Assembly: GCA_934202735.1 (NCBI GenBank)
Contig: CAKPYH010000003.1
Location: 1 to 64,000, forward strand
DNA length: 64,000 nucleotides
Direction: 5' to 3'
Source: an uncultured Alphaproteobacteria bacterium
Lineage (GTDB): Bacteria; Pseudomonadota; Alphaproteobacteria; CAAHEQ01; UBA3637
Each line of letters opens with the position of its first letter. Position 1 is the stretch's first letter. The notes under the pieces were generated by a model. It saw nothing but the letters and a program-made list of their open reading frames with translations. It did no database searches and had not been told where the DNA came from. Of the stretch, positions 7,815 through 15,655 are shown one piece after another. The position numbers were made by a program, and so were the translations under genes.

Positions 7815-8407
7815 TTCTCAAAGTCAACGACGGGAACGGCCTTTTGTGCATCATCAATATCAAAAGTGGCCTTGGGTGTCATGTCCGAAAAGGCCGCCAC
7901 AATCCAACGGGTCGGAATAGTCCGAATACGGGTATTAAAGGCTTGCACAGACAAAATGTAATCGCGACGGGCAACGGCAATACGGTTTTCTGTTCCTTCC
8001 AACTGGGATTGCAGGGACAAAAAGTTTTCATTGGCTTTCAATTCCGGATATCTTTCCACCACAACCATCAGGCGGCTCAAAGCCGATGACAAGGCATTTT
8101 GATTTTGCATAAAGGCATTGATAGCCTTCGCATCGGACAACATATCCGGCGAAACGGTTGTCCCCGTGGCTTTGGCACGCGCGTCTATCACTTGTACTAA
8201 TGTATCCTGCTCATGTGCGGCATACCCCCGGACGGTTGCCACCAAGTTGGGAATTAAATCCGACCGCCGTTGATATTGATTTAAAACCTGAGACCATTCG
8301 GCTTTGATCTTTTCATCCATGGGAATTAAACCATTCAGGGTTGAAATCACAAACCAAGCCCCTACGGCGACAATAACGGCTAAAATAATTAAAGTTTTTT
8401 TCATCAT
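7811..8407 (-). CDS. lemA: LemA family protein
   Basis: A 198-aa protein anchored by an N-terminal transmembrane helix (TLIILAVIVAVGAWFVIS, residues about 5-25). The LemA helical domain follows with the family blocks EWSQVLNQYQRRSDLIPNLV, YPELKANENFLSLQSQLEGT and ARRDYILSVQAFNTRIR. The protein is expected to face the periplasm as a four-helix bundle; its biochemical role is unknown. AAAGGAT precedes the tandem ATGs at 8407 and 8404. It forms an operon with the overlapping TPM gene. Confidence 0.92.
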   Translation of the reverse strand: MMKKTLIILAVIVAVGAWFVISTLNGLIPMDEKIKAEWSQVLNQYQRRSDLIPNLVATVRGYAAHEQDTLVQVIDARAKATGTTVSPDMLSDAKAINAFMQNQNALSSALSRLMVVVERYPELKANENFLSLQSQLEGTENRIAVARRDYILSVQAFNTRIRTIPTRWIVAAFSDMTPKATFDIDDAQKAVPVVDFEK

Positions 8408-8602
8408 TTATCCTTTTCATTTATGGTTGACATATCATATTTCGGTATGATAGTCCCCAGTATACATAATTTTTTTAAAAATCACAAATAAAAAATTATA
8501 TTTTTATTTTCGGGCGCATTGAACCAGGTCTTCAAGAACCATACGCACTTGCAATTTTGGAAGCAAAAGTTTATACAGCCGTATCGGAAGATTAAAAAAT
8601 AG

Positions 8603-8638
8603 AAAAAGTGGGAGCCATCCATTCGGTGGCCACTTTTT
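8603..8638. terminator. Strong terminator-like hairpin
   Basis: The inverted repeat AAAAAGTGG / CCACTTTTT, extended inside by GCC/GGT pairing, has A/T tracts on both sides. It sits after the remnant frame and before the promoter at 8664. Confidence 0.7.
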
Positions 8639-8663
8639 GGTGCTTGCAGGTACACAATTATCC

Positions 8664-8692
8664 TTGACACCCCCGAGATGTTATGATAGATT
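8664..8692 (+). promoter_or_regulatory. Promoter of the membrane/phosphatase trio
   Basis: TTGACA (8664-8669), 17 bases, TAGATT (8687-8692), 25 bp upstream of the first ATG. A TATGAT lies at an unsuitable 12-base spacing. Confidence 0.55.
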
Positions 8693-8717
8693 GAGATGTA
8701 CGCTTGAAAAGATCACA

Positions 8718-9017
8718 ATGAAAAAATTAAATATGATTTCCAAAGACATCTTATTTATCCTTGTCTCTTTCCTGCTTATCGGAGTAAGCACATACATGGG
8801 CGTATCGTTCATATCTCCAAGTTCCTGTTCTGTAGGTCATGGCGCTGTATTACCTGCAACTCAGGTGTACATACTGATGTTTTTAGTCAACACCATTTAT
8901 GGTTCCCTATATTTTTTATTAAGGCATAAATTTCCAAAACGATATTTAATCTATATTATCATGCCCTTATTGATATATTCCCGTGGTTTATATCAACTAT
9001 CCATTTATTGCTTTTAA
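8718..9017 (+). CDS. Small membrane protein, 99 aa
   Basis: Unrecognised. The start at MKKLNMISKDIL (8718) fits the promoter at 8664. Three hydrophobic segments are visible: DILFILVSFLLIGVSTYMG, TQVYILMFLVNTIYGSLYFL and YLIYIIMPLLIYSRG, so it is an inner-membrane protein. A CSVGHGAV loop lies between the first two. It heads a plus-strand trio with the genes at 9062 and 9884 (gaps of 44 and 3 bp). The trio is much more AT-rich than flanking core genes, which suggests acquisition from outside. Confidence 0.65.
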   Translation: MKKLNMISKDILFILVSFLLIGVSTYMGVSFISPSSCSVGHGAVLPATQVYILMFLVNTIYGSLYFLLRHKFPKRYLIYIIMPLLIYSRGLYQLSIYCF

Positions 9018-9061
9018 GAATACAAATAAATTTTTACGGTAAATTATTGAGAGATAACATC

Positions 9062-9880
9062 ATGAAAAATATGAAACAAATTTTAATCGGGGCCTTTTCG
9101 TTTATCACATCTTGTGTCATGTTGACCATAATACTACCAATCATTGACAATATAAACCTTTCCTTTATGAGAGTTTGTATCTATTTACTACTTGTTGTTA
9201 TCATTTCTTTGTTTTGTTTTTTTCTCTTCAAGAAATACAAATTGAATAAGGGATATTTTATATTAGCGATACTCCCATTTATCATCTCGGTTTGCATGCT
9301 TCCCATCGGATGGGTGGTGCAGCATGAAAATAGAAAAAATTATGCGTATATTACCATAAACGGGCAATATCGAAAAATTAATGTCGTCGGAAAGTTAAAT
9401 CCGAAGGATCCTTTATACCAAGAAAGATTTTCGAAATACTTTAATAGTTATTCTTTTAGGCCTGTTGGAATGTATAAAGTAAAAGGGATAACTCAAACGG
9501 AAAGATTGGGAAGTTATATTCCTTCTATATATGATACTGATACACTAGAAATTCAACCAATTTCAGATAAGAGCAATATACTTGACGGAAGAGAAACGAA
9601 AATAGATTATATTATAGATTACATTGGAAGTTATTATTTACACCTAAAAAAAGGTGAATTATTTGAAGGTGTAGGAATGGTAGAAGAAATTTACTATAAA
9701 GGCCAACCTACTGGTAGATATCGATTATCTTTAAATCCTTGGGATGGCCATATGATCAATCATATGTATTTAAAAACTATTCACAAAGGTGAAAATCGCC
9801 GAACTATAAATGATCATTTGGTAGTTTCTTCTCAAAAAAAACGTTTTAATATTGAAAATTTATTAAACAGAGAAAGGTAA
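9062..9880 (+). CDS. Membrane-anchored hypothetical protein, 272 aa
   Basis: Unrecognised. The start is at MKNMKQILIGAFSF (9062), after GAGAGATAAC. Three N-terminal transmembrane helices (residues about 5-25, 35-55, 62-85) are followed by a ~185-residue polar domain that probably lies in the periplasm (beginning WVVQHENRKNYAYITINGQY). The domain is rich in Tyr and Lys and looks beta-rich (YRKINVVGKLNP, GSYYLHLKKGELFEGVGMVE). It ends 3 bp before the phosphatase-superfamily gene, implying co-transcription and perhaps joint function in the envelope. Confidence 0.65.
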   Translation: MKNMKQILIGAFSFITSCVMLTIILPIIDNINLSFMRVCIYLLLVVIISLFCFFLFKKYKLNKGYFILAILPFIISVCMLPIGWVVQHENRKNYAYITINGQYRKINVVGKLNPKDPLYQERFSKYFNSYSFRPVGMYKVKGITQTERLGSYIPSIYDTDTLEIQPISDKSNILDGRETKIDYIIDYIGSYYLHLKKGELFEGVGMVEEIYYKGQPTGRYRLSLNPWDGHMINHMYLKTIHKGENRRTINDHLVVSSQKKRFNIENLLNRER

Positions 9881-9883
9881 AGT

Positions 9884-10999
9884 ATGAAAAATTCTATTAT
9901 ATATCCAGATTATAATCACTGTCTTACAAATGTTGCATGTTCCATTTTAAAACATTTTAAACTTCCTTATAAACATAATACATTACATTTTTTAGATTCT
10001 TTCATGGAAAAAAGAAATTATAAAAACATTATAGTATTAGTATATGATGGGCTAGGACTAGATATCATAAGGAAAAATCTCAGTCTTGAAAGTTTTCTTT
10101 TAAAAAATGTAAAAGGAGAAATTACAAGTGTTTTTCCTTCGACCACTGCTGCAGCAACTACCTCTTTGTTATCCGGTTTGAATCCTTGTGAACATGGGAG
10201 GATTGGATATGATATTTATTTCAAGAGCATTAATAAAAACGTCTCCATCTTTAGTAACACGATTAAGGATACTGATATAGAGGCTGCGCCATATAATGTT
10301 GTTGACACTTTTTTACCGTATGAAAGTATTTTAACTCAAATCAATAGTGCTGGTCAATATAAAGCTTATGGTTTATTCCCTTTTGGGAAAAATCATTATC
10401 AAGATTTAGATGATATGCTTTCACAAATAAAAAAAATTAGCACTTTGGATCAAAAAAAATATATTTACGCATATTATAATGAACCAGATCACAGTATGCA
10501 TCAAAATGGAACATGTTCAGAAAACACCAAGAAACTAATTAAAGAATTAAATATAAAAACGGAAAATTTTGTAAAAGAATTAAATGAAAGTCTTATTATT
10601 ATTTTGGCTGATCACGGACACATTGATACAAAGGTTATAAATCTCGAACTTGAATACCCAGAGTTTGTAAAATTAATAGAAGGAAATACATCCATTGAAG
10701 GAAGAGCTTGTGCTTTTTGGGTTCGTGAACAAAATAGGACAATATTTGAAAATACTTTCAATAGTCTTTTTTCAAAAGATTTTATTTTACTTAAGACCGA
10801 TGAGGTATTAGAAAAAAAACTGTTTGGAGATGGAGTAGAAAACCATAACTTTGAAGCCTCATTAGGTGATTATATTGCACTTGGTACAGGAAATAGATAT
10901 TTTGAATTACATTATTATCCTGATGATATGAAAGCACACCATGCCGGTATAACAGAAAATGAAATGGTAATTCCTTTAATTATAATTGAAAAAATATAA
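9884..10999 (+). CDS. Alkaline phosphatase superfamily phosphodiesterase/pyrophosphatase-like protein
   Basis: A 371-aa protein with alkaline-phosphatase-superfamily metal ligands in the right order: VLVYDGLGLDII (first Asp), SVFPSTTAAATTSLLSG with the Thr nucleophile, NEPDHSMHQNG (Asp/His), ILADHGHID (Asp-His and His), and KAHHAGITENEM (final His). This matches the type I phosphodiesterase / nucleotide pyrophosphatase branch, which hydrolyses phosphodiester or phosphomonoester bonds with two metal ions. The substrate cannot be told. No signal peptide is evident, so it is probably cytoplasmic. It is last in the AT-rich trio. AGAAAGGTAA precedes the ATG. Confidence 0.8.
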   Translation: MKNSIIYPDYNHCLTNVACSILKHFKLPYKHNTLHFLDSFMEKRNYKNIIVLVYDGLGLDIIRKNLSLESFLLKNVKGEITSVFPSTTAAATTSLLSGLNPCEHGRIGYDIYFKSINKNVSIFSNTIKDTDIEAAPYNVVDTFLPYESILTQINSAGQYKAYGLFPFGKNHYQDLDDMLSQIKKISTLDQKKYIYAYYNEPDHSMHQNGTCSENTKKLIKELNIKTENFVKELNESLIIILADHGHIDTKVINLELEYPEFVKLIEGNTSIEGRACAFWVREQNRTIFENTFNSLFSKDFILLKTDEVLEKKLFGDGVENHNFEASLGDYIALGTGNRYFELHYYPDDMKAHHAGITENEMVIPLIIIEKI

Positions 11000-11483
11000 T
11001 TTTTTCTATTTATATTCCTGCATATTTCTAAACAAAAAATTCAACTATTATTCAAGTTCTTAGATTTCATTATGATTGTTCGATGGTGTATTTTGATTTT
11101 TTTGGATAGGAACTGGACTCGAACTGTGCAAAGTAATTGTAAAATAAGGGATTTGTATTTTGTTGGTTCGACCTGCCTCAAAAAAATGAGCCATTTTTAA
11201 ATTTTGTGTTCGAACCATTATAAATGATTATAAATAAAAGAAAAAATCGCCATTTTTGACGACTTACACAATCCAACTGGGCTACCTGGAAACCACCAGG
11301 AGCCCTGAAATATCCTATTGTTCAGTAACGTTTTTTGCGTTAGAGAAAATTCTGTCACGGTCACCTATACCACCACACTGTGACACATTTTTCAAACGAT
11401 GTCAAGATCGTCTTTTGATTTTTTTAAGATACATAAAAGCCGAAAAAATTCGGCTTTCTTTTAATGAATAGTCGATTCCATTA
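11000..11483. other. Non-coding junction with tRNA-like and tRNA-Gln-downstream remnants
   Basis: No gene is supported in these 484 bp. At 11105-11130 the minus strand reads CAGTTCGAGTCCAG and then an acceptor-like TTCCTATCCA, resembling the 3' third of a tRNA. GGTTCGACC (near 11166) and GTTCGAACC (near 11209) also resemble T-arms. The block at 11225-11265 (AAATAAAAGAAAAAATCGCC, then a matching CGACTT) is a degraded copy of the block just downstream of tRNA-Gln (28921-28957). This suggests an old integration boundary of the island. Confidence 0.55.
11436..11461 (+). terminator. Rho-independent terminator
   Basis: The stem AAAGCCGAA / TTCGGCTTT has a 4-base loop and is followed by CTTTT. It could end transcripts from the left, and the A-rich 5' side could also serve the minus-strand argE remnant. 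Confidence 0.75.
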
Positions 11484-12593
11484 TTAGGGTTTTACACTTT
11501 TAATTAAATCAATTAAAAAGGTTGCGTATTTTCCCAAATCGGTAACGGCAATATGCTCGTCTACGGCGTGGGCAAATTTGGGATTGCCCGCCCCGCACAT
11601 CAGGGTATCCATACCAAGCGCCTGATAAAACCCCGCTTTGGATGCGTAGGAAATTTCAAATTCTTCCGTTTTCAAAAGGTCTTTTGCGGTTTGTGTGATA
11701 CGACTTGTCGGTTACTTTTCAAACGCCGGTAAAGTTTCTGCCGCATTGACTGTTATCTGGGCATTAAAATAATCCTTTATCAAGGTTTGATAAAAGGCGT
11801 TCATTTCCGTATTAATTTGCTCTCAAACATCCCGATTTTGATACCGAACTTCACAATCTATCGTGGCATAATCGGGAATACTGTTGCGCCCAATACCGCC
11901 ATTAATAATTCCGACATTCAGGGTTGTGCCCTGGGACATATAGGCCGCATTTAATGCCTCAATCTTTGAAATGATTTTGGCCGAAATGTATGCCGCATTT
12001 GTTCCAAGACTGGGATTACCGGCGTGTCCCGTAACACCCTTGATACAGGTTTGATAGCCCGCATAACCGCGATTTCCGACACATAGTTTAAAATCGGTCG
12101 CTTCACCAATCAGGGCGTAATCCGGTTTAATACGATTTTCCGCTAAAAATCGGGTAATTTGTTCCGCGCCGTAAACGGTTGTTTCTTCATCGCAGGTAAA
12201 AGCAAAAAATATCGGTATGGATATTTGTTTCAATTCCGGCAATAATCCCAAGACCACAGCAATAAATTGCTTCATATCCATGGCACCACGGCCATAGACT
12301 TGACCATTACGAATAGTGCCTTGAAAAGGGTCTGTTCCCCAATCAGCAGGTGTAGCCCCCACCGTATCCATATGTCCAGATAAAACAATATCACCCGATA
12401 TGTCGTGCAGTCCTCCGACATTAATTCCAGCAAAAATATTCATTTTTCTATCAGAATTAGGGATGAGCTTAAAAATAATTCCATTCTCCCGCAGATAATT
12501 GGTAATATAATTCACTATCGACGAATTATCTTGCACCGTCGGATCCGTCCGAATTTGTATCAAATCACATAAAATTTCCGGTATTGATTTCAT
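11484..12593 (-). pseudogene. argE: Acetylornithine deacetylase-like M20 peptidase, two in-frame stops
   Basis: A single frame from 12593 to 11484 matches the ArgE/M20 metallopeptidase family, interrupted by TGA at 11823-11825 and TAA at 11712-11714. Metal and catalytic motifs lie in the N-terminal part: VLSGHMDTVGA, VYGRGAMDMK, FTCDEETT and GEATDFKLCVG. The C-terminal part after the stops keeps the final zinc His (CGAGNPKFAHAVDEHI) in the same frame. An intact enzyme would remove acetyl from N-acetylornithine in arginine synthesis. The first 256 residues include the dimerisation domain but lack the C-terminal metal ligand, so the product is probably inactive. GGAG precedes the ATG. It lies 25 bp behind another broken gene. 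Confidence 0.85.
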
Positions 12594-12618
12594 GTTTTTC
12601 TCTCCTCAAAGAATATTT

Positions 12619-13162
12619 TTATTGTTTTCTAGCCTCTCTTGCCGCGGTAATAGCCATTTCAACTGCTTCTTCAGGGGTCGTAGCTTTACGGAAAAGGACA
12701 CGTTTTCTATCATCCAGATAGGTATCTGCCAACTTATCCGCCCAACCGCCAAATCCGGATAGGCAAATAACCGGAATGTTGGCCTGATACGCAATAGCAA
12801 CTTCCGTTAAGGTGCCCGAGCCACCACTGATGGCAATAACCGCATCACACGATAGGACAAGTGAAAATTCTCGTCCGCCACCTCGTTCTAATCCGCAAGG
12901 AATAATAACAGTCGGTGCATTGTCATCATCCCACAGGTCTTTCCCTTTCCCATAGGTCACACCGACGGTTATTCCCCCAGCTTTTTGTGCACCGCGACAG
13001 GCACAGGTAGAAAGTGAGTCACTGTCTTTCTCGGCCCCAAACACTAGGATTGCATTATTTTTAGCTATTAATTGTCCTATTTTTTTCGGCGATTTGTTCG
13101 GCGTCTTTTGAGTATGTTAAATCTGCTGCGGACCCCATAACCACAATTTGTAATTGTTTCAT
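12619..13162 (-). pseudogene. Frameshifted LOG-like (TIGR00725-type) Rossmann protein
   Basis: Starting at the ATG at 13162 (GGAG upstream), the frame reads MKQLQIVVMGSAADLTYSKD up to a run of six A (GAAAAAATAGG), where it stops a few codons later. Removing one A restores a continuous frame to 12619: IAKNNAILVFGAEKD, then SCDAVIAISGGSGTLTEVAI and VICLSGFGGWADKL. GGSGTLTE is the nucleotide/phosphoribosyl-binding motif of the SLOG/LOG superfamily (GGxGTxxE). TIGR00725 proteins have no settled function. The lesion is in a homopolymer, so a sequencing slip is possible, but the next gene also carries two stops. Confidence 0.8.
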
Positions 13163-13373
13163 TTTAGTTCTCCTCTAATAAAGAATTTTGTTAATTAATT
13201 TAATAAGAAATAGATGATTTATAAAATAAGCAAATAAAGTAATACACCCCTACGGGTGATGATGGGCGTGAGCAACCGTCAAACCATTAATAAAAAATGA
13301 TAAAGAAGTTATTTCATCATACAACATAACAAATCTATTTTGTGGAATAACTTTGATAAAGTCAATATATTTT

Positions 13374-13781
13374 TTAAATTCTCAAAGGTTTTTGATTCTT
13401 AATAAAGCGTTCTGCCATTATCATGACTTTTAAATAATATCCGGAGATTTCAGCGCGGTCGTGGTAAGAGCAAAAATCTTTTTTTATAATTGTTCGCGAG
13501 ACAGGGGAGTATCCGTCATTTTTCCAAACTTTACCTTCAATAGATACACTTGCTCTGACGTCTGCAAATAGGTCGATGGCTTCGTTAATATCCATCGCAA
13601 AGATACCGGTCACTTCGCCGGGCTGTAATTCAAAATCGGCTAAGGAGTTCTCTGTTTTCGCAATGAATATATGGCAAAATTCACGATTGATATAGGCCAC
13701 TTGGATAACCGCATTTCTATTGATACCCAAAAAGGTTTTATCTGTTAGATGCAGATTTTTACCCGAAGCCGGAAACGACAA
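13374..13781 (-). pseudogene. Truncated NUDIX hydrolase, C-terminal part
   Basis: The readable part resembles the C-terminal half of a NUDIX hydrolase: KTFLGINRNAVIQVAYINRE, FCHIFIAKTE and PGEVTGIFAMDINEAIDLF, followed by a ~60-residue tail. The Nudix box (GX5EX7REUXEEXGU) and everything before it are missing. Upstream DNA instead encodes, on the other strand, the end of a serine recombinase. The in-frame ATG at 13781 lies in that junction and has no ribosome site. I infer that insertion or deletion removed the 5' half. It lies on the same strand as the broken LOG-like and argE genes, so the three may once have been one operon. Confidence 0.6.
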
Positions 13782-14049
13782 ATTTGATGAAACATTGTTT
13801 GAACTCTGCGAACTTGCCGCAAACGCTTGGAAAATATACAGTTTAAGTAAAAATACCGACCAAAAGCGGATGTCCTTGAAATTCGTTCTGCGAACTCTTG
13901 GACTGGATAAGGGAAACCTTGGATATACGCTACAAAAGCCATTTGATATGCTTCAAAATTTGGACACTGTCCAAACTGGTTGGAGTCATCTTGCAATACA
14001 CGGACTGAGATCTTATTACTACCCATCGTGTTTTCTAACTTTAACTTGA
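13774..14049 (+). pseudogene. C-terminal fragment of a large serine recombinase
   Basis: The plus-strand frame reads NDKFDETLFELCELAANAW, then KNTDQKRMSLKFVLRTLGLD and YTLQKPFDMLQNLD, ending shortly after GWSHLAIHGLRSYY. It parallels the end of the intact recombinase at 15656-17254 (SELLKLLLKDCKLNGERLEY, LNKPFDMLLSC, WSEIAVHNLDTFEKL). The catalytic resolvase domain, recombinase domain and zinc ribbon are absent, so this is a dead remnant of a different recombinase. It abuts a truncated NUDIX gene, consistent with a past integration or deletion there. Confidence 0.7.
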
Positions 14050-14074
14050 CTTTTTTATAGAAAAATAGTAGTGT
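14046..14074 (+). promoter_or_regulatory. Promoter of the 14095 two-gene unit
   Basis: TTGACT (14046-14051), 17 bases, TAGTGT (14069-14074). The -35 overlaps the stop codon of the recombinase fragment. Confidence 0.5.
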
Positions 14075-14094
14075 AAAAAAGAAAGGATTTACGT

Positions 14095-15057
14095 ATGAGA
14101 ACTTCACAAGAAAGAGATGTTATTTTTTTAGATTTTGAGATTTGCTCAAATCCGTTATATGCCGGAAAACCAACCTTCTTATATTTTGCACAAAGGGTTC
14201 AAGAATTAGTAGATGATGGTTGTTCTGATTATTGGAATAAAAATCGTAATAATAAGACATACATTAGGAAAATGGAATTTGACAGTTCAAATAACTGTAT
14301 AAAATTTTTGATTTGTTTTAATGATTCTACAATCCCAAGTATTCCCGTTGCAGATATTGATACAGATGAACAGAGAAATAAAAAACTAACTGAGCGAGAG
14401 GGAGAGCCTCATACAGCACACCTCATAGTAAAAAATGAAGCAATATCGTCAAACCCCCATATATATACTGGGATTCTAGAGGAAGCGCCACATTTAAAAA
14501 GAAGAGATATTGAAAAATATTTTAATTACTTATTTAGATTAATACGACAAAAATATCCTCACGAGTTTATGCAAGACTCCATTGATGGAAGCGTGGACGT
14601 TAGTGGTAAGCCAAGAAAAGAGGGATATACAAATTTTTTTGATATCCAAGGAAAATTGTCAAAAGACTTTCAGCAAATGTTGCATGATGGTAAAATTAGG
14701 GCTTTGACACTAGTAAGTGATCAGGTTGCCACTTTAGGATGTGCAAATGGAAATAGTATTCAGCCCAAAAGAAGGGAACTAACTTTAACAGCGCTTTCAG
14801 GAAAATTGTCTCTTATTGCTAATGCACTGACTGAGGCTTGCCATATCGGTAAAAAGCTTGACTATGAAGGATTACGAATTAGCTTTTCAAATGGTCAAAA
14901 CTTAACTTCATCTGTTATGATAAACACGAACACCCAAAATGTAATAGGCGATGGTTTTACGAGAAAAGAAAGGTTAGGAGATTTTTCACTTCCTTTGATA
15001 GAAGCAGAAGAAGATTTTAATGCAGAAATTGTAAATAAAATGTTAGCTTTATTGTAG
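14095..15057 (+). CDS. Hypothetical protein, 320 aa, first gene of a two-gene accessory system
   Basis: I do not recognise this protein. GAAAGGATT precedes the ATG. It is soluble, with no signal peptide. Visible blocks are DVIFLDFEICSNPLYAGKP near the N-terminus, RKEGYTNFFDIQGKLSKDFQ in the middle, LTLTALSGKLSLIANAL, and a C-terminus ending in LPLIEAEEDFNAEIVNKMLA. No nuclease, ATPase or peptidase motif is obvious. It is followed 8 bp later by a four-helix membrane protein, sits beside a recombinase and is AT-rich. A soluble sensor/effector paired with a small membrane protein is a layout seen in several anti-phage systems, but a defence role here is only inference. Confidence 0.75.
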   Translation: MRTSQERDVIFLDFEICSNPLYAGKPTFLYFAQRVQELVDDGCSDYWNKNRNNKTYIRKMEFDSSNNCIKFLICFNDSTIPSIPVADIDTDEQRNKKLTEREGEPHTAHLIVKNEAISSNPHIYTGILEEAPHLKRRDIEKYFNYLFRLIRQKYPHEFMQDSIDGSVDVSGKPRKEGYTNFFDIQGKLSKDFQQMLHDGKIRALTLVSDQVATLGCANGNSIQPKRRELTLTALSGKLSLIANALTEACHIGKKLDYEGLRISFSNGQNLTSSVMINTNTQNVIGDGFTRKERLGDFSLPLIEAEEDFNAEIVNKMLALL

Positions 15058-15065
15058 GAGGGCAC

Positions 15066-15650
15066 ATGGCATTACTATATATTTTTTCACGTCCAATTTT
15101 TTATCTATTTATAAAAGATCCATCAAAAGAGAAAAAGTGGATTGATTGGATTTTACCTTTTATCTCTTCGTCATTGATTTTTCTGTTATTGTCACTATTA
15201 TCTACAATGCCAACTCTTATCGGAGAAAATGGAGTTTTACAAAATCTTAAAGGTTTTCTACAAATTATGCCAGGTTTCTATTTAACCGCATTAGCCGCCA
15301 TAGCTACATTTTCCAACAAAACTCTTGACCTTGCATTGCCCGATCCAACACCGACAATCAGTATATCTTATAATGGTTCTAAAATTAAAGAAATGAAACT
15401 AACAAGAAGAAGATTTCTCAATTATTTGTTTGGATATCTAACTACGCTAAGTTTATTTTTATATTTTTCCATAATAATAGCAGAACTTTTTTGTGGTTCC
15501 TATTTTACAAAAAATCTTTGGTTTCAGATATTGATAAAACCTGTGCTTTCCTTTGTCTTTTTGCTATTTATTTTCCAAATGCTTTCCATAACTATTTTTG
15601 GATTATATCAGTTATGTGAAAGAATGCATCAGGTAGAAACAAAAGAATAA
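15066..15650 (+). CDS. Four-helix membrane protein, second gene of the two-gene system
   Basis: A 194-aa inner-membrane protein with four predicted helices: WILPFISSSLIFLLLSLLS (about 30-50), LQIMPGFYLTALAAIATF (about 67-85), YLTTLSLFLYFSIIIAELF (about 125-145) and LIKPVLSFVFLLFIFQMLS (about 160-185). A cytosolic loop (LDLALPDPTPTISISYNGSK) follows helix 2. GGAGGGCAC precedes the ATG, and the gene starts 8 bp after its partner's stop, so the two are surely co-transcribed. Unrecognised family. It could be a pore or membrane-damaging effector controlled by the 320-aa partner, or its anchor. Confidence 0.75.
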   Translation: MALLYIFSRPIFYLFIKDPSKEKKWIDWILPFISSSLIFLLLSLLSTMPTLIGENGVLQNLKGFLQIMPGFYLTALAAIATFSNKTLDLALPDPTPTISISYNGSKIKEMKLTRRRFLNYLFGYLTTLSLFLYFSIIIAELFCGSYFTKNLWFQILIKPVLSFVFLLFIFQMLSITIFGLYQLCERMHQVETKE

Positions 15651-15655
15651 AAAAT

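Larger units (their letters stand above)
8408..8717. other. Intergenic region with a possible gene remnant
   Basis: This 310-bp stretch separates lemA from the AT-rich trio. On the plus strand about 8508-8597 reads as a short frame (ALNQVFKNHTHLQFW ... ending in a stop), directly followed by the terminator at 8603. It has no start codon with a ribosome site and may be the 3' remnant of a deleted gene. The promoter for the next gene lies at 8664. Confidence 0.4.

Noticed and set aside
8482..8670. 62-codon minus-strand frame between lemA and the trio
   Set aside because: It crosses the strong terminator hairpin and the promoter at 8664, and has no ribosome site.
11821..11825. Recoding of TGA as an amino acid in argE
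   Set aside because: prfB uses TGA as a genuine stop in its frameshift, a second stop (TAA) lies downstream in argE, and no selenocysteine-type hairpin was recognised.
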